From: Flavobacterium sp. TR2
GTDB taxonomy: Bacteria > Bacteroidota > Bacteroidia > Flavobacteriales > Flavobacteriaceae
Reading direction: 5' to 3'
Assembly (NCBI RefSeq): GCF_025252405.1
Contig: NZ_CP104307.1
Location: 4,526,001-4,590,000 of the forward strand
DNA length: 64,000 nt
Shown here in pieces: positions 61,358 through 64,000 of this stretch (the stretch's first letter is position 1; every line of letters starts with the position of its first letter). Under the pieces are notes generated by a model. That model ran no database searches. It saw only the letters and a program-made list of their open reading frames with translations, and had not been told where the DNA came from. Position numbers and translations under genes: made by a program.

Positions 61358-62410
61358 ATGGCAATAGTTCAAAAAGAAAAATTAACGAGAGACTTAACCA
61401 TAAGTTTCTTCATTTACAGTTTGCCTGTTGTGGCAATTTACCTTTATTTTAAATTAACAGGCGGAGCTGTAAGCGAATCGCATATTACGCTTCCTTCATT
61501 TTTAGAATTTGCCCAACCTGTTTTTGCTAACATCAGAACTTGGGGGCTAACAGTCTTTATGATCGTTTTAGGAATCATTGAATTTGCGGCTGGATTATAC
61601 GATGATGAATGGACAGGCGAAGAACGCAAAATTGACATTGTTTGTTTCTTAGCTCCAAAATTGCTTTTGCCTCCTGTAATTGCATTTTTCAGCTTAACCG
61701 CTTTGCCTTATCTATTGCCAAATTTGGCTAATTCACTATCGTGGGTCCCATTTTGGGGAGGTTTTTTCTTAATTGCAATTGCAGACGATTTAACCCAATA
61801 TTGGTATCACAGATTGCATCATCAGGTTCCTTTTTTGTGGCGTTTTCATAGAACGCACCATTCAGCTCCATACATGGGAATGGCAATGGCTTCTAGACAA
61901 AACTTTATTTATACGGTTTTCTTCTCTCAAATTTATTTGACGGCGACTTTAACGTATTTAGGTTTAGGGCTTCCTGCGTTGTTTGTTTTAGTAATCAAAA
62001 GTTTCATCACTTTAGGAGCGCACTCCAGCATTCCATGGGATAAACCTTTTTACAAATACAAAGTATTGCATCCAATTGCGTGGGTTTTAGAAAGACTGAT
62101 TTCTACTCCTGCAACGCATCATGCACACCACGCAGACACAAGCGGAGACGGTGTAGGACATTTCAAAGGAAACTTCGGAAATATGTTCTTCATCTGGGAT
62201 GTCATTTTCGGAACAGGATTGATTACTCGCCAATATCCAAAATCATTCGGAACAAAATCGTACAAACAAGAAGAATGGTACGCTCAGTTTCTTTGGCCGA
62301 TTTTTAAATCTAAAAAAGAAGGAAGTTCTCTTGCCGAAGGCGTTTTGTCACTTCCGTTAAAACCTAAGGCTGCTGAAGAAACCCCTGCGCCAGTATTAGA
62401 AAGAGTATAA
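61358..62410 (+). CDS. Sterol desaturase / fatty acid hydroxylase superfamily protein
   Basis: The 350-residue protein has about five membrane segments and the histidine clusters of the di-iron hydroxylase family: YHRLHHQ near residue 148, HRTHHS near 163, and ATHHAHHAD near 250. GKGNFG-like FKGNFGNMFFIWDVIFGTG follows. It would use O2 to hydroxylate or desaturate a lipid-like substrate. In a sulfatase operon it may handle a sulfated lipid or sterol, or modify the lipid released by desulfation. This is inference. The C-terminal tail is Pro/Ala-rich. Confidence 0.88.
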   Translation: MAIVQKEKLTRDLTISFFIYSLPVVAIYLYFKLTGGAVSESHITLPSFLEFAQPVFANIRTWGLTVFMIVLGIIEFAAGLYDDEWTGEERKIDIVCFLAPKLLLPPVIAFFSLTALPYLLPNLANSLSWVPFWGGFFLIAIADDLTQYWYHRLHHQVPFLWRFHRTHHSAPYMGMAMASRQNFIYTVFFSQIYLTATLTYLGLGLPALFVLVIKSFITLGAHSSIPWDKPFYKYKVLHPIAWVLERLISTPATHHAHHADTSGDGVGHFKGNFGNMFFIWDVIFGTGLITRQYPKSFGTKSYKQEEWYAQFLWPIFKSKKEGSSLAEGVLSLPLKPKAAEETPAPVLERV

Positions 62411-62422
62411 TACTTCTCGATT

Positions 62423-63139
62423 ATGAAAAATAAAATTCTAAAAACCAGCATAACAGCAATTGTCTTTTTATGGACAGTTGCTGCTTTTTCTCAAAATGAA
62501 ATCCATAGCTCATTGTCTCTGGATTCTTTTTATTCGAAAATTAAAAGTCAAAAAAATCCACAGATTGTTGACGCGAGAACGCCTGAAGAATTTGCATTGA
62601 ATCATATTGAAGGTGCGGTAAATTTTAATCTTCAGTCTGAAAATTATGCGCAATCTGTTGCTAAATTAGATAAGTCAAAACCTGTTTTTATTTATTCTAT
62701 CGGAGCCGGCAGAAGTGTCGCCTTAGAAAAAGAACTATTAAAAAACGGTTTCTCAGAAGCCTATAGTTTGGAAGGCGGAATTGCAAATTGGATTGGAAAC
62801 GGAAAACCTTTTTACTCCAACCTAAAAAGCAAATTGTCTTTGGCTGAATTCAATACAATCATTGCTGAAAATAAAACCGTTTTGGTTGATATTGGCTCAA
62901 AATACTGCGGCGCCTGTAAAAAAGTCAAACCGCTTTTAGAAACCATTAGATCAGAATATGGTTCAAACTTAAAAATCGTAGAAATTGAGCTAGAAGACAG
63001 TCCGCAAGTTATTGCCGATTTAAAAACCGTAAAAGTTTTCCCTACTTTGATTTTATATCAAAACGGAAAAATCGTTTTTAAGAAAGAAGGCATCAACGAT
63101 TTGAAGAACGAAGTTGATGTAGCACTGGTTTCGAAATAG
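62423..63139 (+). CDS. Exported rhodanese-like and thioredoxin-like fusion; rhodanese Cys missing
   Basis: The 238-residue protein has a signal peptide (TSITAIVFLWTVAAFSQ), a rhodanese-like domain (about 26-120; IVDARTPEEFALNHIEGAVN) and a thioredoxin domain (about 128-235) with active motif YCGACKK near residue 160. In the rhodanese loop, where the active Cys is expected (VYCxxGxRS), the sequence reads FIYSIGAGRSVA, so Ser replaces Cys and sulfur transfer is unlikely. The thioredoxin pair CxxC is intact, so it could reduce periplasmic disulfides. Its place in a sulfatase operon suggests care of sulfur or Cys-containing proteins. Confidence 0.85.
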   Translation: MKNKILKTSITAIVFLWTVAAFSQNEIHSSLSLDSFYSKIKSQKNPQIVDARTPEEFALNHIEGAVNFNLQSENYAQSVAKLDKSKPVFIYSIGAGRSVALEKELLKNGFSEAYSLEGGIANWIGNGKPFYSNLKSKLSLAEFNTIIAENKTVLVDIGSKYCGACKKVKPLLETIRSEYGSNLKIVEIELEDSPQVIADLKTVKVFPTLILYQNGKIVFKKEGINDLKNEVDVALVSK

Positions 63140-63147
63140 ATATTTCA

Positions 63148-63240
63148 AACTTTGTCAAAGTTTTAAACTTTGACAAAGTTAATCAGTGCACTGCTTGTCA
63201 GGCTGAGCGATCCCGAGACTTCGGGAGAAGCCTCGGAATG
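63148..63240. repeat. Tandem AACTTTGTCAAAGTT hairpins and GAGCGATCCCGAGACTTCGGG repeat
   Basis: AACTTTGTCAAAGTT (63148-63162) and AAACTTTGACAAAGTT (63165-63180) are palindromes in tandem; the same word occurs near 39957. From 63198, CAGGCTGAGCGATCCCGAGACTTCGGGAGAAGCC is a third copy of the repeat at 45693 and 51021. Confidence 0.75.
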
Positions 63241-63319
63241 ACAAAAAATACTTGTAAACCTTTATCAAAATCTTAAAACCTTGAGAAAGGTTACTCAAAA
63301 ACCAACCAAAAACCATACT

Positions 63320-64000
63320 ATGGCAACCTATAAAAAAATAACCAAAATTGCTGTTCCCATTTTAATAGCGCTTCTCATTCTGGCAGCATTTTTATTTTGG
63401 CCGATAAATACGGATGGCACTTTAATCAAAGAAGACCAAAAACTGGCAGAAGGGAAAAAAGAATTTTTAGCTTCAAAACCTAAAGATTCCGTTACTGGGA
63501 AAAAGACCAATATTATTATTCTCCTCGCAGATGATTTAGGAAAATACGACATTTCGCTTTACGGCGGAAAATCGACACCGACACCCCAAATCGATTCTCT
63601 AGCAGCTTCAGGAGCTACTTTTACAGACGGTTACGCCTCTGCCGCAATCTGCTCGCCCTCACGTGCAGGACTGATCACAGGAAGATATCAAGAACGCTTT
63701 GGACATGAATATCAGCCCGGAGATCGCTATCCTAAAAACAATCTTGAATATTATGCTTTTAAATATTTAATCAAAACGGACGGTTGGAAATTAAATGACA
63801 AGATCGATTATCCAAACGAGGCCTCTATCAAAACGCAAGGACTCCCTAAATCTGAAATCACTTTTGCCGATTTAGCCAAAAGGCAAGGTTACAGCACAGG
63901 AATTATCGGAAAATGGCATTTGGGCCACAACAAAGGATTTTTTCCTTTAGATCGAGGTTTCGATTATCATTACGGATTTTATCAGGCGTTTTCGCTTTTT
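63320..64000 (+). CDS. Second sulfatase, 5' part only (runs off the window)
   Basis: The first 227 residues are present. A membrane anchor (IAVPILIALLILAAFLFWP) is near residues 9-28. NIIILLADDLGKYDISLYGGK near 64-84 carries the metal ligands. AAICSPSRAGLITGRYQ near 109-125 has the formylglycine Cys111 in CxPSR form. GIIGKWHLGHNKGFFPLDRGFD near 194 is the next family block. It is a type I sulfatase of a different group from the first one (CSPSR against CAPTR). The gene is cut at the right edge. Confidence 0.9.
   Translation, partial: MATYKKITKIAVPILIALLILAAFLFWPINTDGTLIKEDQKLAEGKKEFLASKPKDSVTGKKTNIIILLADDLGKYDISLYGGKSTPTPQIDSLAASGATFTDGYASAAICSPSRAGLITGRYQERFGHEYQPGDRYPKNNLEYYAFKYLIKTDGWKLNDKIDYPNEASIKTQGLPKSEITFADLAKRQGYSTGIIGKWHLGHNKGFFPLDRGFDYHYGFYQAFSLF

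Overview
The window is a chromosomal segment of a Bacteroidota bacterium, almost certainly Flavobacterium or a close relative. The DNA is AT-rich. Several promoters fit the Bacteroidota pattern (TTG, 19-22 bases, TAnnTTTG). It encodes a SusC/SusD pair, a protein with a type IX secretion C-terminal signal, and many dispersed intergenic inverted repeats of the kind seen in flavobacterial genomes.

Layout. 1-12.3 kb: housekeeping and secreted genes (DUF4159 end, RNA methyltransferase, M43 protease, AI-2E-type permease, THUMP-like methyltransferase, VanX-like dipeptidase, desaturase, GH9 cellulase, ThuA protein, acetyltransferase, P-loop protein). 12.4-22.25 kb: an integrated element of about 9.8 kb at a tRNA-Arg gene. 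It is bounded by a 69-bp direct repeat and has a tyrosine integrase beside the intact tRNA. It carries a tightly overlapping four-gene operon: HsdM, HsdS, an ABC/AAA-type ATPase and an HNH nuclease, with no HsdR. This resembles a type I modification module joined to a Septu-like (PtuAB-like) effector pair. 22.2-37.1 kb: tRNA-Arg, tRNA-Pro and tRNA-Ser, thiolase, NlpC/P60 peptidase, an AraC regulator facing an aldo/keto reductase, an MdaB/YgiN-like redox pair, a 1225-residue modular M43 protease, a methyltransferase divergent from a LysR regulator, DUF2130 and a META lipoprotein.

37.2-53.4 kb looks like a decayed nitrate-assimilation locus. DUF4202, a NarX-like kinase and NarL-like regulator, a beta-barrel porin, a full molybdopterin cofactor gene set (moeA, mobA, moaD, moeB, moaE, moaCB, moaA) and siroheme-pathway cobA remain. 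The nitrate transporter survives only as a broken fragment (about 40.84-41.12 kb). A rubredoxin-domain fragment lies at about 44.73-44.86 kb. No nitrate or nitrite reductase is present.

53.7-64 kb is a sulfatase utilization operon: SusC, SusD, arylsulfatase, a 39-residue membrane peptide, a sterol-desaturase-family protein, a rhodanese/thioredoxin protein and a second sulfatase cut by the window end. It begins with a good promoter and a leader of about 490 nt. The leader holds two short cysteine-rich reading frames, one ending FCYMCICC and one reading MKIMQTCCCK, followed by hairpins. I infer that this leader senses cysteine supply and controls the sulfur-scavenging operon.

The two most interesting items are the cysteine leader and the HsdMS-ATPase-HNH operon. 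All calls come from reading the sequence; no searches were run.
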